A stretch of 39,579 nucleotides of DNA from JANRKF01 sp033763575 (GTDB lineage: Bacteria > Pseudomonadota > Alphaproteobacteria > Rickettsiales > SXRF01): NCBI GenBank assembly GCA_033763575.1, contig JANRKF010000028.1, forward strand, positions 1-39,579. Direction: 5' to 3'. This document shows positions 1-8,387 of this stretch, piece after piece; the stretch's first letter is position 1; every line of letters begins with the position of its first letter. Made by a program: the position numbers and the translations under genes. Under the pieces are notes generated by a model, which ran no database searches, was not told the DNA's origin, and saw only the letters and a list, made by a program, of their open reading frames with translations.

Positions 1-237
1 CTTTCCCTTGCGCGTGCCGCCGAAATAACTCTCATCAACTTCAATCTCGCCATCAAAAACTTCGTGCGATTCAGCCTCCAACTGCGCTGCGATAATCTCG
101 CGCAGCCGCTGAAAATAATAGCACGCAGTCTTGAAATTTACGCCCACCAAACTCGCCGCACATCGGGCCGTTGCACCGGCCACAAAATGCTCCACTAGCT
201 TATCCTGGATGACCTTACTTAATCGGCTCTTGCGCAT
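1..237 (-). CDS. IS1595-family transposase, N-terminal part (cut by window start)
   Basis: I translated the minus strand from an ATG at 237 and the frame stays open to base 1 (79 residues visible). It starts MRKSRLSKVIQDKLVEHF and carries a helix-turn-helix-like segment (ATARCAASLVGVNFKTACYY), then VFDGEIEVDESYFGGTRKGK. The EVDESYFGG stretch is the hallmark of the first catalytic Asp region of the ISXO2/IS1595-type DDE transposase domain. The rest of the catalytic domain lies outside the window, so it cannot be judged whether the element is active. The start codon sits 41 bases inside the presumed element end, as usual for these small elements. Family assignment is from motif recognition only. 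Confidence 0.85.
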   Translation of the reverse strand, partial: MRKSRLSKVIQDKLVEHFVAGATARCAASLVGVNFKTACYYFQRLREIIAAQLEAESHEVFDGEIEVDESYFGGTRKGK

Positions 238-278
238 GCTGTTCCGTAACACATTATTGCGTTAGCTGGTACAGCCCC
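1..278 (-). mobile_element. End of an IS1595/IS1016-type insertion sequence
   Basis: The transposase start is followed outward by a segment whose minus-strand reading begins GGGGCTGTACCAGCTAAC (278 back to 261). This resembles the terminal inverted repeats of IS1016/IS1595-type elements, which begin GGGGCTGT or GGGCTGTACC. The element therefore ends at about 278. The other end and the 8-bp target duplication expected for this family are outside the window or cannot be tested. Bases 279 onward are open in the frame of a SieB-like gene, and the stop codon TAG at 263-265 in that frame lies in the terminal repeat. The insertion therefore cut that gene. Confidence 0.75.
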
Positions 279-766
279 TTTTTATTCTGCTTGCACATAT
301 TGGCGTACTTCCCGAATTACCAGCTTTGATATTTTTGCTTATTTCTTTCATCGGAATACTTTGTGGCTGCCTAGCAATCGCCAGTTGGTGTAGTGCTGCC
401 TATAATTTTTTCCCTCTTCATAGATGGTTTATCCATTGGAATAAAATTTCCCGCTCCAAGCAAGGATTAGTCAAATACATCCCATATATGACAGAAGAAG
501 AACGCAAAATAATTGCATACTTACTTGCCAAAAACCAAAAGACGTTCACTGCTGCGGCAGATGGCGGCTATGCAGCAACCCTACTATCTCGTGGAATTGT
601 CATTGTGCTCGCACAGCATGGTCAGCAATTGAATATGGAAGATGTGCCGATGACTATTCCCGATCCATTATGGGATGTCTTAGTGCAGCACAAGGATAAG
701 TTTCCGTATAATCCAGATGATGAAAGCGAAGCTTACCCATGGCGAGTATCTTGGATGCTGCGATAA
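279..766 (+). pseudogene. SieB-like superinfection-exclusion protein, 5' end removed by IS insertion
   Basis: The frame is open from the IS junction (about 279) to 766. Within it lie a hydrophobic segment (LLLAHIGVLPELPALIFLL and ISFIGILCGCLAIASW) and then a soluble part with YMTEEERKIIAYLLAKNQKT, a DGGYAATLLSRGIV stretch and a C-terminal WDVLVQHKDKF. This layout (TM segments, then L..EE..I...Y...N..T, then a small module ending in W..L..H) matches the superinfection exclusion protein B family, which in phages blocks infection by related phages. The only available start is TTG at 326. Upstream codons still encode membrane-like sequence up to the IS end, so the original N-terminus was probably displaced. 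Function is probably lost unless the TTG start is used. Family assignment is moderate. Confidence 0.6.
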
Positions 767-795
767 CCCAACATAATTATTGGCGTAAGACGTTT

Positions 796-890
796 ATGAA
801 GAAATTTCAGTATGTAGTTTATAAACTCACTTTCCCTAATGGAAAAATTTACATAGGGAAAGATATAGGCACGGATGGCCACTCTACCCG
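796..890 (+). pseudogene. GIY-YIG nuclease fragment, 3' truncated
   Basis: An ATG at 796 opens a frame reading MKKFQYVVYKLTFPNGKIY followed by IGKDIGTDGHS. YVVYKLTFPNGKIYIGK is the GIY-YIG signature (here VVY...IYIGK), the first strand pair of the nuclease domain of homing-type and phage-type endonucleases. After about residue 30 the frame reads AVHPLIATGRGRGVI and stops at 937-939, inside the 3' end of the convergent acyltransferase gene. The catalytic Arg helix and Glu are missing. Base composition changes from AT-rich to GC-rich at about 880-900, so I place the break near 890. It is a remnant at a junction between acquired DNA and the polysaccharide cluster. Confidence 0.65.
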
Positions 891-910
891 CGCGGTTCAT
901 CCCCTTATTG

Positions 911-2011
911 CTACAGGGCGCGGCCGAGGCGTGATTTGAGGTAGCGCCGCGCCGGTTCCTCGAGAAAATGGTGCACCATCCCCGCGCAGGCCAGCAGGGA
1001 AAGAAACGCTGCCAGCGCCAGCAGAAGATTATGCCGCAAGGCAGGCACCGCCGCCACCAGCATCTCGTGGTAATGCACCAGCAGAATAATAAAAAGCACC
1101 TGGATGGAATAAAATGCGTAGCTCACACGCCCGCACCATACAAGCGGCCGCCACGACAACACCCGGACGAACCTCCCCTGTGACTGGCGCAGGCCGATAA
1201 ACAACACCCCAAGCAACGGCAGCACCACGGCATTATGGCCGACATACGACGGAAATCTGGGGCCAACAAGCCCCAGATACACACCCAGCAGCAGCAACGT
1301 GGCACCAATCAGGCAATCCCAGCGCCGCACCCTGACCGTCCCTGATAACAGGCACAGGCAGATGCCAAAGACAAACTCCGGCAGGCGGAATATGGGCATG
1401 GAATAGAAGGTGGCAGCGGGCTGCGGCTGTTGGAAGAGGATGTAAATCCACTCCGGCAGGAACGACAGCAGGCAGCACGCCGCCGCCACCTTCCACCATG
1501 TTTTCGGCGAGCCGCGCGCCAGCACCGGCAGAATCAGCGGGAACAGCGCGTAGAAAAACGCCTCCACCGCAATCGACCAGCTTCCACCATCGTTCCACAG
1601 GCCGAAGAAATGCGGGATCCATGCCTGCAACAGCAGCAGGTTACTGCCCACCAGCGCCCCCATCTGGCCAAGGGCGAAGAACCAGTCCTGCGGCGCGGCG
1701 TCATGGGCGGGCCAGACGATACCAAGCCACGGCACGGTAAGGCACGCCGCCAGCAGATATACCGGGTAGATGCGGGCAAACCTGCTGATATAAAACTGCC
1801 GCGCCGACACCGATGTGCCGTGATACTGGTAGGTCAGGATGAACCCCGACAGCACAAAGAAAAACGCCATCCCCACCGCCCCCAGCAGAACAATATTGGC
1901 GAAGAATCCGGGCGGCAGCAACGGCCAGCGGATATGGATGTGAAAAAGAAACACATACAGGGCCGCAACGAAGCGAAAGCTGGTGAGGGGTACTATCTCG
2001 GGGCGGGTCAT
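911..2011 (-). CDS. Acyltransferase family 3 (OafA-like) membrane protein
   Basis: This 366-residue integral membrane protein begins MTRPEIVPLTSFRFVAALYV. The LTSFRFVAALYVFLFHIH opening (R/H in TM1) and the GAVGMAFFFVLSGFILTY segment are the classic features of the acyltransferase-3 family, which transfers acetyl or other acyl groups to surface sugars at the inner membrane. About ten hydrophobic segments follow, with an EEPARRYLKSRLG tail. I chose the ATG at 2011 because AAGGA lies 5 bases upstream; a GTG at 2047 would add 12 residues without a ribosome site. It is the last gene of the polysaccharide cluster and probably O-acylates the exported glycan. Substrate unknown. Confidence 0.85.
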   Translation of the reverse strand: MTRPEIVPLTSFRFVAALYVFLFHIHIRWPLLPPGFFANIVLLGAVGMAFFFVLSGFILTYQYHGTSVSARQFYISRFARIYPVYLLAACLTVPWLGIVWPAHDAAPQDWFFALGQMGALVGSNLLLLQAWIPHFFGLWNDGGSWSIAVEAFFYALFPLILPVLARGSPKTWWKVAAACCLLSFLPEWIYILFQQPQPAATFYSMPIFRLPEFVFGICLCLLSGTVRVRRWDCLIGATLLLLGVYLGLVGPRFPSYVGHNAVVLPLLGVLFIGLRQSQGRFVRVLSWRPLVWCGRVSYAFYSIQVLFIILLVHYHEMLVAAVPALRHNLLLALAAFLSLLACAGMVHHFLEEPARRYLKSRLGRAL

Positions 2012-2096
2012 GCAGTCCTTGCAAAAGCGGATGCGCCTACCATTCACAACGCCACGCGGGAAGTCAAATCAATCCGCCGCGCGGCACACCCCACCT

Positions 2097-3212
2097 TTAG
2101 CTTATTCTCTCCCGCCGTTTTCTGATGTGGCACACGATTGCACTGCGCAGAAAGGATGGCAGCCACGCCCGCGCACAACGACCGAGCATGCCGTGAGGGG
2201 TTTTCGCCAGGGCCTCTGCCAATGGATAGTGCGTTGCTTTATCCGCCAGGAATTTGAAGTTCACGCCAAGCGTTTCAAGCCCGCTGCGCCACTCTTCACG
2301 TCCGAGCATGCGGTACCAGTTATCCAATGCAAACATGCGGTGCTGAGGACGCCCCAGATTCCACGCATGCAGACAAAGCCGGTGCTGCACATACGCTTCT
2401 TCCGGCACATTCTCGGGCAGCACGCCCGGTTCACCTGGGTACATCGCCTGCAAATCGACGATAGTGGCCAGTGCATGATAGCGCGAAAGCACGGCAATCT
2501 GCTCGAACAAATCACGCGCCCGCACGGCAGGGCTTGGGGCGCTCAGATTGGCCTGATGGGCGCGGATGCGATAATCGGTAAGCGGTTCGGGCAACATCCC
2601 GATGCCATAACCTGCCAGCGCCAGCCGCACCCAGCTATCATAGTCCTGCAACTGCAATAACCGGTGATCGTGGGCATGGGCCCGGAATGCTTCGGTGCGC
2701 AGCATCAGGCTTGAGGCACAAATGTTGTTACCGCAATTAAAAAAATAGCGCAGCCATTGCCCGCGATCGCGTGGCTTCGTATCGAAGGCATGGGCCGAAA
2801 AATGCCGCCGATGCGTGATAACCGCCCCGGCTTCGTCAATGAAGGTCACCCCGGTGCCCACCATAGCATCGCCCGGGTGCTTTTCCAGATAGGCGCATTG
2901 CGCGGCGAGTTTGCCCGGGGCAAACCGGTCATCGGAGGCCACCGTCGCGATATACTGTCCCTGCGCGGCCTTCAGCCATATTTCCGAGGTGCCGCCGGGC
3001 CCGAGATTTCGCGGATTGCGAATGACCCGCACCCGGGCATCGCGGGCGACATAGCCCTCTGCAATCGCAGCCGTATTATCGGTCGAGGCATCGTCCACAA
3101 TAATCAGTTCGAAATCCGCCATGCTTTGCGACAGCACGCTTTCGATGGTTTCCGCAATAAACGGCGCATGATTATACGCGGGAATCGCGACGGTAACGAG
3201 TGGACGATGCAT
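2097..3212 (-). CDS. Family 2 glycosyltransferase
   Basis: This 371-residue protein opens with VTVAIPAYNHAPFIAETIES and ELIIVDDASTDNT, the nucleotide-sugar binding core of GT-A fold family 2 enzymes. TVASDDRFAPGKLAAQ at about residues 91-106 supplies the metal-binding Asp pair (SDD, a DXD variant). It would add one sugar residue to a lipid-linked glycan on the cytoplasmic face of the inner membrane. The ATG at 3212 has GGAG 8 bases upstream. It lies between the acyltransferase and the FdtB-type aminotransferase, all on the minus strand. Donor and acceptor cannot be told from sequence. Confidence 0.88.
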   Translation of the reverse strand: MHRPLVTVAIPAYNHAPFIAETIESVLSQSMADFELIIVDDASTDNTAAIAEGYVARDARVRVIRNPRNLGPGGTSEIWLKAAQGQYIATVASDDRFAPGKLAAQCAYLEKHPGDAMVGTGVTFIDEAGAVITHRRHFSAHAFDTKPRDRGQWLRYFFNCGNNICASSLMLRTEAFRAHAHDHRLLQLQDYDSWVRLALAGYGIGMLPEPLTDYRIRAHQANLSAPSPAVRARDLFEQIAVLSRYHALATIVDLQAMYPGEPGVLPENVPEEAYVQHRLCLHAWNLGRPQHRMFALDNWYRMLGREEWRSGLETLGVNFKFLADKATHYPLAEALAKTPHGMLGRCARAWLPSFLRSAIVCHIRKRRERIS

Positions 3213-3255
3213 GGGATGCTCCGGTATCTGTCAGCTATGCGTTGTTTGAATGGAA

Positions 3256-4353
3256 TCAACCGTCGCCATCGCGCACCGCCTTCACCACCTGCGCCATTTC
3301 ATCCTGCGTCTGCAGCGGCGACATCGGTAGGCTGATAACCTCGCGCGCGAATTGTTCGGCCAGCGGCAGCACCGCCTGCGCAAACGGCGTATAGCAAGGC
3401 TGGCGGTGCGGCGGCGTCGGGTAGTGGATAATGGTGCCGACCCCCTGCGCCGCGAGCCGCTGCTGCAACGCGTCGCGCGCGGCGCTGCGCACCACATACA
3501 AATGCCAGACCGGCTCCGCCCAGTCAGGCACGAACGGCAGTGTGACGCCCGCCCCCGCAAGCTGCTGCGTATAGTAATCAGCGACGGCGCGGCGGCGCGC
3601 GTTCCAGTCGTCGAGCACGCGCAATTTCACGCGCAGGAACGCCGCCTGCATTTCATCCAGACGGCTGTTGTAGCCCGCCTGCGTATGTTCGTATTTCACT
3701 GCCGAGCCGTAATTGCCCAGCACCCGCACCCGCTCGGCAATCGCGGCATCCGCGGTCAGCACTGCGCCGCCGTCACCCAGCGCGCCGAGATTTTTTCCGG
3801 GGTAAAAGCTGGTGGCCGCCGCATGGCCGAGCGAACCGACGCGCCGCCCTTTGTAGCGCGCGCCCTGCGCCTGCGCCGCATCCTCGATGACCACGAGATG
3901 GCGCTTTTGCGCCACGGCCATGATCGGATCCATATCCGCTGGCTGGCCATAGAGATGCACCGGCAGGATGGCGCGGGTGCGGGTGGTGATGGCGGCTTCG
4001 AGCCGTGCCGGGTCGAGATTATAGCTGCGCGCGTCCGGCTCGACCGGCACCGGCGTTGCACCACATTGGCTGACCGCCAGCCAGGTGGCGATGAAGGTGT
4101 GCGACGGCACAATGACCTCGTCGCCCGGCCCGATACCATAGGCGCGAAGCAGCAGGTGCAGCGCGTCAAGGCCGTTGGCCACGCCGACACAATGGCGCGT
4201 TTCGCAATAGGCGGCGAACTCGGCCTCAAACGCCTCAAGCTGCGGGCCTTTCACAAACCAGCCGGAATCGAGCACCTGCGCGAACGCCTCGGCCAGTGGC
4301 GCGGAGAGGGCACGGTGCAGCCGGGCCAGATCCAGAAAATCCACCCGGCTCAT
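3256..4353 (-). CDS. fdtB: DegT/DnrJ/EryC1-type sugar aminotransferase (FdtB/QdtB-like)
   Basis: This 365-residue PLP enzyme probably converts dTDP-3-keto-6-deoxyhexose to the 3-amino sugar. Family signatures are GWFVKGPQLEAFEAEFA near the N-terminus, GVANGLDALHLLLRAYGIGPGDEVIVP, IEDAAQAQGARYKG and SFYPGKNLGALGDGGAV, in which the Lys of PGKN forms the PLP aldimine. The C-terminal half has NYGSAVKYEHTQAGYNSRLDEMQAAFL as in sugar aminotransferases. It overlaps the fdtA stop by 4 bp (ATGA) and so is translationally coupled to the ketoisomerase. That supports a C3 aminotransferase role over other DegT enzymes. The choice between FdtB (galacto) and QdtB (gluco) depends on the isomerase. Confidence 0.85.
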   Translation of the reverse strand: MSRVDFLDLARLHRALSAPLAEAFAQVLDSGWFVKGPQLEAFEAEFAAYCETRHCVGVANGLDALHLLLRAYGIGPGDEVIVPSHTFIATWLAVSQCGATPVPVEPDARSYNLDPARLEAAITTRTRAILPVHLYGQPADMDPIMAVAQKRHLVVIEDAAQAQGARYKGRRVGSLGHAAATSFYPGKNLGALGDGGAVLTADAAIAERVRVLGNYGSAVKYEHTQAGYNSRLDEMQAAFLRVKLRVLDDWNARRRAVADYYTQQLAGAGVTLPFVPDWAEPVWHLYVVRSAARDALQQRLAAQGVGTIIHYPTPPHRQPCYTPFAQAVLPLAEQFAREVISLPMSPLQTQDEMAQVVKAVRDGDG

Positions 4354-4760
4354 GCGGCGCTCGCTGCTTGCAGGAACTGCGCGTAATTGCGAAAATAATC
4401 GCCCTCGTCATAGACCTCGGAGGCCAACACCATGCACACCGCACCCGAGGAGAAATTATCGAGATCGCGCCACAGCATCGGCGGAATGTAGAGGCCGTGA
4501 TACGAACGGTTGAGATGGATCTTTTTCTTTTCGAACCCGTCATCAAGCGTGATGTCGAAACTGCCCGACATCGCGATCATCACCTGCCGCAACGCCTTGT
4601 GGCCATGCGCCGCGCGCGCCGCACCGCCGGGCACGTCGTAGAGGTAATAGACCCGTTTGATGTCAAACGGGATATGGATGCCCCCCTCGACAAATGTCAG
4701 GTTGCCGCGCGGATCGTGGATGCGCGGCAGATCAATCAGGCGGCTGTCGTGAACGCTCAT
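4350..4760 (-). CDS. fdtA: dTDP-4-keto-6-deoxyglucose 3,4-ketoisomerase (FdtA-type cupin)
   Basis: This 136-residue single-domain cupin of the WxcM/FdtA family starts MSVHDSRLIDLPRIHDPRGN. IPFDIKRVYYLYDVPGG leads to AAHGHKALRQVMIAMSGS, in which His52 and His54 correspond to the catalytic HxH, and LYIPPMLWRDLDNFS and VLASEVYDEGDYFRNY close the barrel. As I recall, an Arg-Gly pair near residue 18, as in DPRGNL here, is typical of FdtA rather than QdtA and favours the galacto product; this is not certain. I chose the ATG at 4760, one base after the upstream stop. The longer open frame to 4919 only shadows the neighbouring gene. It works with RmlA/RmlB upstream and FdtB/FdtC beside it. Confidence 0.85.
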   Translation of the reverse strand: MSVHDSRLIDLPRIHDPRGNLTFVEGGIHIPFDIKRVYYLYDVPGGAARAAHGHKALRQVMIAMSGSFDITLDDGFEKKKIHLNRSYHGLYIPPMLWRDLDNFSSGAVCMVLASEVYDEGDYFRNYAQFLQAASAA

Positions 4761-4761
4761 G

Positions 4762-5523
4762 CTATGCGGCTCCCTGCCCTGCAAATTCGGTGTCCCATTG
4801 CGCGCAGATTTCCTCGGGGTAGCCGCGCCGGAAATGCGCCGGCCACGGGTAGGCGCTCGCCCCGGGCATATCGCGGCGGTGGATGGCGCGGGTCGGCCCC
4901 AGCACTGTTGCAGGCACACCCGCTACGGCGGTAAACGGCGCCACATCCCGGGTGACGCAGGCATGCGCCGCCACCAGCGCATGACGTCCCACCCGCACCC
5001 CGGGCAAAATCACCGCCATCGCGGCCAGCACAGCATAATCCTCGATGGTGGGGCCGTCGAGCACATGGCTCGGCGGCGTCGGATCGTTGGTGAACACCAC
5101 ATGCGGCAAGGCCCAGACAAAATTGCCGATGGTGGTTTTTTTGCCGACAAACACCTGCGACTGGAAACGCACATAATCGCCGATGGTGCAGTCGCCCTGA
5201 ATATCGGCCAGGCTGCCGATCTGAAAGTTCTTTCCCGCCACCGTATGTTCGCGCACAGTGACGCGGTGGCCGGTAACCAGCTTCTCGCCAAAGCGCGACG
5301 CGGTATAGAACACGCTGTGCGAACGCACCCACGCATCGTCGCCGATGATAAGGGGCGAGCCGTCGGCCAGCGGAGTCGGCACGCCCAGTTCGCAATAGGC
5401 GTCGATCCGGACGCGGTCGCCCAGCACCACCCCCTCATGAAGAATACAGAACGGGCCGATCTGCACATCCTTGCCAAGGACGGCCTGCGGGGAAACAAGG
5501 GCAGTGGGGTGAATATCGGCCAT
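4762..5523 (-). CDS. fdtC: Left-handed beta-helix N-acetyltransferase (FdtC/QdtC-like)
   Basis: This 253-residue protein is built of hexapeptide repeats (e.g. IHPTALVSPQAVLGKDVQIG, VTVREHTVAGKNFQIGSLAD, CTIGDYVRFQSQVFVGKKTT, ILPGVRVGRHALVAAHACVT), which form a trimeric left-handed beta-helix. VVFTNDPTPPS is the loop seen in acetyltransferases acting on dTDP-amino sugars of the WlbB/FdtC/QdtC type. It would transfer acetyl from acetyl-CoA to the 3-amino group made by FdtB. Its stop lies 1 base before the fdtA start, so the genes are in one transcript. The ATG at 5523 has no obvious Shine-Dalgarno. The acetyl donor specificity is inferred from family and context. Confidence 0.82.
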   Translation of the reverse strand: MADIHPTALVSPQAVLGKDVQIGPFCILHEGVVLGDRVRIDAYCELGVPTPLADGSPLIIGDDAWVRSHSVFYTASRFGEKLVTGHRVTVREHTVAGKNFQIGSLADIQGDCTIGDYVRFQSQVFVGKKTTIGNFVWALPHVVFTNDPTPPSHVLDGPTIEDYAVLAAMAVILPGVRVGRHALVAAHACVTRDVAPFTAVAGVPATVLGPTRAIHRRDMPGASAYPWPAHFRRGYPEEICAQWDTEFAGQGAA

Positions 5524-5564
5524 CTGTACACCACATCGGAAATTGCGCGCAACCAGCCTATGGC

Positions 5565-6860
5565 TTACTGAACCTGCGCCACCGAATCAAGGACATCCTC
5601 AAGACGGACGCGGAAGTCATCGTGAAGATAGCGCACCTTGTTGCCCAGCACATAATCCACCCGCACGCCGACGGCGGCGGCCATGTTGTACCAGTAATCG
5701 TAGGGCATATGGGCGCACTGCGCCATCAGGACAACCAGGCGCGCGCCGGGGCGGCAGAATAGAAGGTTGACGCAGGCGGCGCCGGTGGCAGCGACGATAG
5801 TCTCCGCCTGCGCGAAATGATGCATCTGCTCGGAGAAGCTGAGCTTCTCCGGCTCGACGACCGCAAATCCCTGCGCCACCAGCGCCGCCTCGATCGCCGC
5901 CGCATTAGTGAGCATCCGCCCGCCGGAATTGCGTTTGACATAAAACCGCTTCGGATAATCGCTCCCCGCCGGCGGCGCCGCGCGCTCCATCAGCCGGCTG
6001 CGCATCAGGTTGAGCGCATAGGGGCTGAAAATGCCCTGCTCGACCGGCTTGATACTATGGCGACGGTGGCCGAACGAAATATAGCCCGTAGGCGACACCA
6101 CCACCAGCCTGCCCACCGCCACCGACTGCCCGAGCGGCACCGTTATCACCGGGTGGTCGCCCGCCACCAGCGCCAGCGACGCACGCAGATTGGCGTGCAG
6201 CCCGTCATTGACCAGCAGCGGAATCGTCGGTTCCGCCGTAGTGGCGCAGAATATCGCAATGCGCGGCAGCACTTCAGTCATCCAATGGGCGTAATTCGCT
6301 GCGCAGCCATCAAGAAACACCGCCGCCGCCGGTAGCGGCGCAAGCGCGGTTTCGCGCAGGCTCCAGTGGATGGTTTTCCTGAACGGGTGAATAATGCAGC
6401 GGGCATGCAGCTCCTCCGTCGTCGCGTCGCGCAGGAAATCATAGAGGTCATGGTGAATCATCATGTCACCCACCGTGATGAAATTGCAGCCGCCATGGGC
6501 GGTGGCATCGCGCAGCGTTACCGCCGTGATGGCCGGGAATTCGTAAGGTGCGGGCGAGGCGGTGGCAGGCGTCGGCGGGTGGGGAAACCAGCGCGTCGGG
6601 GCGCCCTGCACCGTTTCCGGCGGCCTGAGCAGCATGGTTTCATCGCGGTAGGCCACCGCCTTGCCAAGCCTGATGAACGGCAACGGCCGCAGGGGCGGCA
6701 ACCGCGCCTGAAAGCGCAGCACCGCAAGATAATAGCTGCGGATGCCATGCACAATCCTGCGCGCGACCCAGCGCCCGAGCGCGAATTGCCGCAGGTGGGC
6801 GCGATAAATCCGGCCAATCGCCGAACCGCGCAAACTCTCCACCAGCGTATCGAAGCTCAC
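5565..6860 (-). CDS. Glycosyltransferase family 61 protein (DUF563)
   Basis: The C-terminal two thirds (431 residues in all) match the GT61 family: FLDGCAANYAHWMTEVLPRI (usual NY.HW...LPR), a long central alpha/beta region with RNSGGRMLTN, and ATGAACVNLLFCRPGARLVV (usual GAG..N..F..PG). GT61 enzymes in bacteria are mostly found in polysaccharide clusters and act in the cytoplasm. I take the GTG at 6860 as start because it overlaps the stop of the upstream ABC ATPase as GTGA. The frame open to 6953 only shadows that gene. The first 90 residues are Arg-rich and poorly conserved. The sugar transferred is unknown. Confidence 0.75.
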   Translation of the reverse strand: MSFDTLVESLRGSAIGRIYRAHLRQFALGRWVARRIVHGIRSYYLAVLRFQARLPPLRPLPFIRLGKAVAYRDETMLLRPPETVQGAPTRWFPHPPTPATASPAPYEFPAITAVTLRDATAHGGCNFITVGDMMIHHDLYDFLRDATTEELHARCIIHPFRKTIHWSLRETALAPLPAAAVFLDGCAANYAHWMTEVLPRIAIFCATTAEPTIPLLVNDGLHANLRASLALVAGDHPVITVPLGQSVAVGRLVVVSPTGYISFGHRRHSIKPVEQGIFSPYALNLMRSRLMERAAPPAGSDYPKRFYVKRNSGGRMLTNAAAIEAALVAQGFAVVEPEKLSFSEQMHHFAQAETIVAATGAACVNLLFCRPGARLVVLMAQCAHMPYDYWYNMAAAVGVRVDYVLGNKVRYLHDDFRVRLEDVLDSVAQVQ

Positions 6861-7597
6861 GGTTTCTCCCGGGCGAGATAGCGGTCGAGGACGACATCCG
6901 GCGCGCCGTCGGCAACGATCTTTCCGTGGTCGAGCCAGATGACGCGGTTGCACAGGCTGCGCACCAGATTCGCATCGTGGCTGACCATAATCATGATGCT
7001 GGCACGGTCGATTAACTGATGCATGCGCGCCTTCGCCTTGACGATAAAGCTGCTGTCACCGCCCGCGAACAGTTCATCGAGCACGAGGATGTCGGGCTGC
7101 ATCGACGTCGCGAGCGAAAAGGCGAGGCGCATATACATGCCTGTCGAATAGTATTTTACCGGGGTGTCAATGAACTCCTCCAGCTCGGCGAAGGCAATCA
7201 CCTCATGCTCGATGGCCCGAATCTCGCGCTTGCTGTAGCCGAGGATGGCACCGTTCAGGTAGATGTTCTCCCGGCCGGTGAACTCGGGGTGGAAGCCCGC
7301 ACCGATCTCCAGCAGCGGCGCAATCCGCCCACGCACGGCGATGCGACCCTCGGTCGGCTCGTAAATGCGGCACAGGGTTTTCAGCAACGTCGATTTGCCC
7401 GCGCCGTTATGGCCGACAATCCCCACCCGTTCGCCCGAAACAATGTGGACGGAAAAATCCTTCACCGCCCAGAAATCGGAATAGGTCTGCCGGTCGGGCT
7501 TGCGGAAAAGATGGGCGAATTTCTCCTTCAGCGAGATGCCACGGTCATGGTACAGGCGGAATTTCAGTGAGAGGTTCTGGACGGAAATTTCTGACAT
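6857..7597 (-). CDS. wzt: Polysaccharide ABC transporter ATP-binding protein (Wzt-like, short)
   Basis: This 246-residue ATPase has Walker A at GIVGHNGAGKSTLLK, a Q-loop-region segment ending APLLEIGAGFHPEFTGRENI (typical of Wzt/TagH/KpsT), the signature YYSTGMYMRLAF, Walker B DILVLDELFAGGD and the switch His in VSHDANLV. It drives export of a lipid-linked glycan with the adjacent permease. It ends directly after the ATPase domain, so it lacks the C-terminal carbohydrate-binding domain that many Wzt proteins use to recognise a capped O-antigen. I chose the ATG at 7597, one base after the permease stop; a TTG at 7615 is less likely. Confidence 0.88.
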   Translation of the reverse strand: MSEISVQNLSLKFRLYHDRGISLKEKFAHLFRKPDRQTYSDFWAVKDFSVHIVSGERVGIVGHNGAGKSTLLKTLCRIYEPTEGRIAVRGRIAPLLEIGAGFHPEFTGRENIYLNGAILGYSKREIRAIEHEVIAFAELEEFIDTPVKYYSTGMYMRLAFSLATSMQPDILVLDELFAGGDSSFIVKAKARMHQLIDRASIMIMVSHDANLVRSLCNRVIWLDHGKIVADGAPDVVLDRYLAREKP

Positions 7598-7598
7598 A

Positions 7599-8387
7599 TT
7601 ATAACCGGAACACAATTTTTTTCTCCTGCGCGAGGAAGATCGCCATGCTTACCGCCAGCGACACAAGGGCAAGCCCGCAGGCAACGAAAATTGTCGTGCT
7701 GTCGGGCATCACCCCATAACGAATCGGGGCGCGGAACAGGGCGACAAAAACCGCCAGCGGGTTTAAATCCAGCACTGCGCCCAGCCTGCCCACCACCGCC
7801 GTTTTATCGTAAATAATGGGGGTGAGAAAAAACAGCGCCTGTAAGGCAATCGTGATGACGTGCTGCAAATCGCGCAGGAATACCGTCATCACCGCCATGA
7901 ACAGCGCAATCCCGAACGAGAAAACGAACAGCAGCACATACGCCACCGGCAGGAACAGCAGTGCCCACGAGGCCGTGCCGCCCATAATGAAAATAATGAC
8001 AAACAGCGCCGCGAGCGAAAGGAGGCTGTCAATCAGAATCCCAAGCGAGATGCTCAGCGGAAAGATAATTTTGGGAAGATAGATTTTGCGAATCAGCCCC
8101 TCGTTGAGGATGAACGAACTCGCCGATTGGGTGACGATGCTGGAAAAACAATTCCACGGCACCATGCCCGCAAACATGAAAACCGCGAAGGTTTTAAGGT
8201 CGGTCTTAAACAGGTTGGAGAAAACCACCGCCGTGATGGTCATCATCATCAGCGGATTAATCAGCGTCCAGAGAAACCCGAATACCGTGCGGCGGTAGCG
8301 CAGGATGAGCTGCTGGCGAACCAGCTGCCCGACCACCGCGCGGGCGCCGTAAACCTCGGCCAGCATGATGCGCAGCTTTTTCTGCAT
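7599..8387 (-). CDS. wzm: Polysaccharide ABC transporter permease (Wzm-like, ABC-2 type)
   Basis: This 262-residue membrane protein has the N-terminal amphipathic stretch QLVRQQLILRYRRTVFGFLW followed by TLINPLMMMTITAVVFSNLF, the standard opening of ABC-2 polysaccharide and teichoic-acid permeases. About six transmembrane segments follow, including FAGMVPWNCFSS and NEGLIRKIYLPKIIFPLS. It pairs with the Wzt-like ATPase whose gene follows after 1 base. The ATG at 8387 overlaps the rmlA stop as ATGA; a longer frame to 8447 would read into rmlA. It moves undecaprenyl-linked polysaccharide across the inner membrane. Confidence 0.88.
   Translation of the reverse strand: MQKKLRIMLAEVYGARAVVGQLVRQQLILRYRRTVFGFLWTLINPLMMMTITAVVFSNLFKTDLKTFAVFMFAGMVPWNCFSSIVTQSASSFILNEGLIRKIYLPKIIFPLSISLGILIDSLLSLAALFVIIFIMGGTASWALLFLPVAYVLLFVFSFGIALFMAVMTVFLRDLQHVITIALQALFFLTPIIYDKTAVVGRLGAVLDLNPLAVFVALFRAPIRYGVMPDSTTIFVACGLALVSLAVSMAIFLAQEKKIVFRL

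Noticed and set aside
3352..4386. Plus-strand open frame of 344 codons opposite fdtB
   Set aside because: It is Arg/His-rich, has no family features and mirrors the GC-rich codons of the aminotransferase on the other strand.
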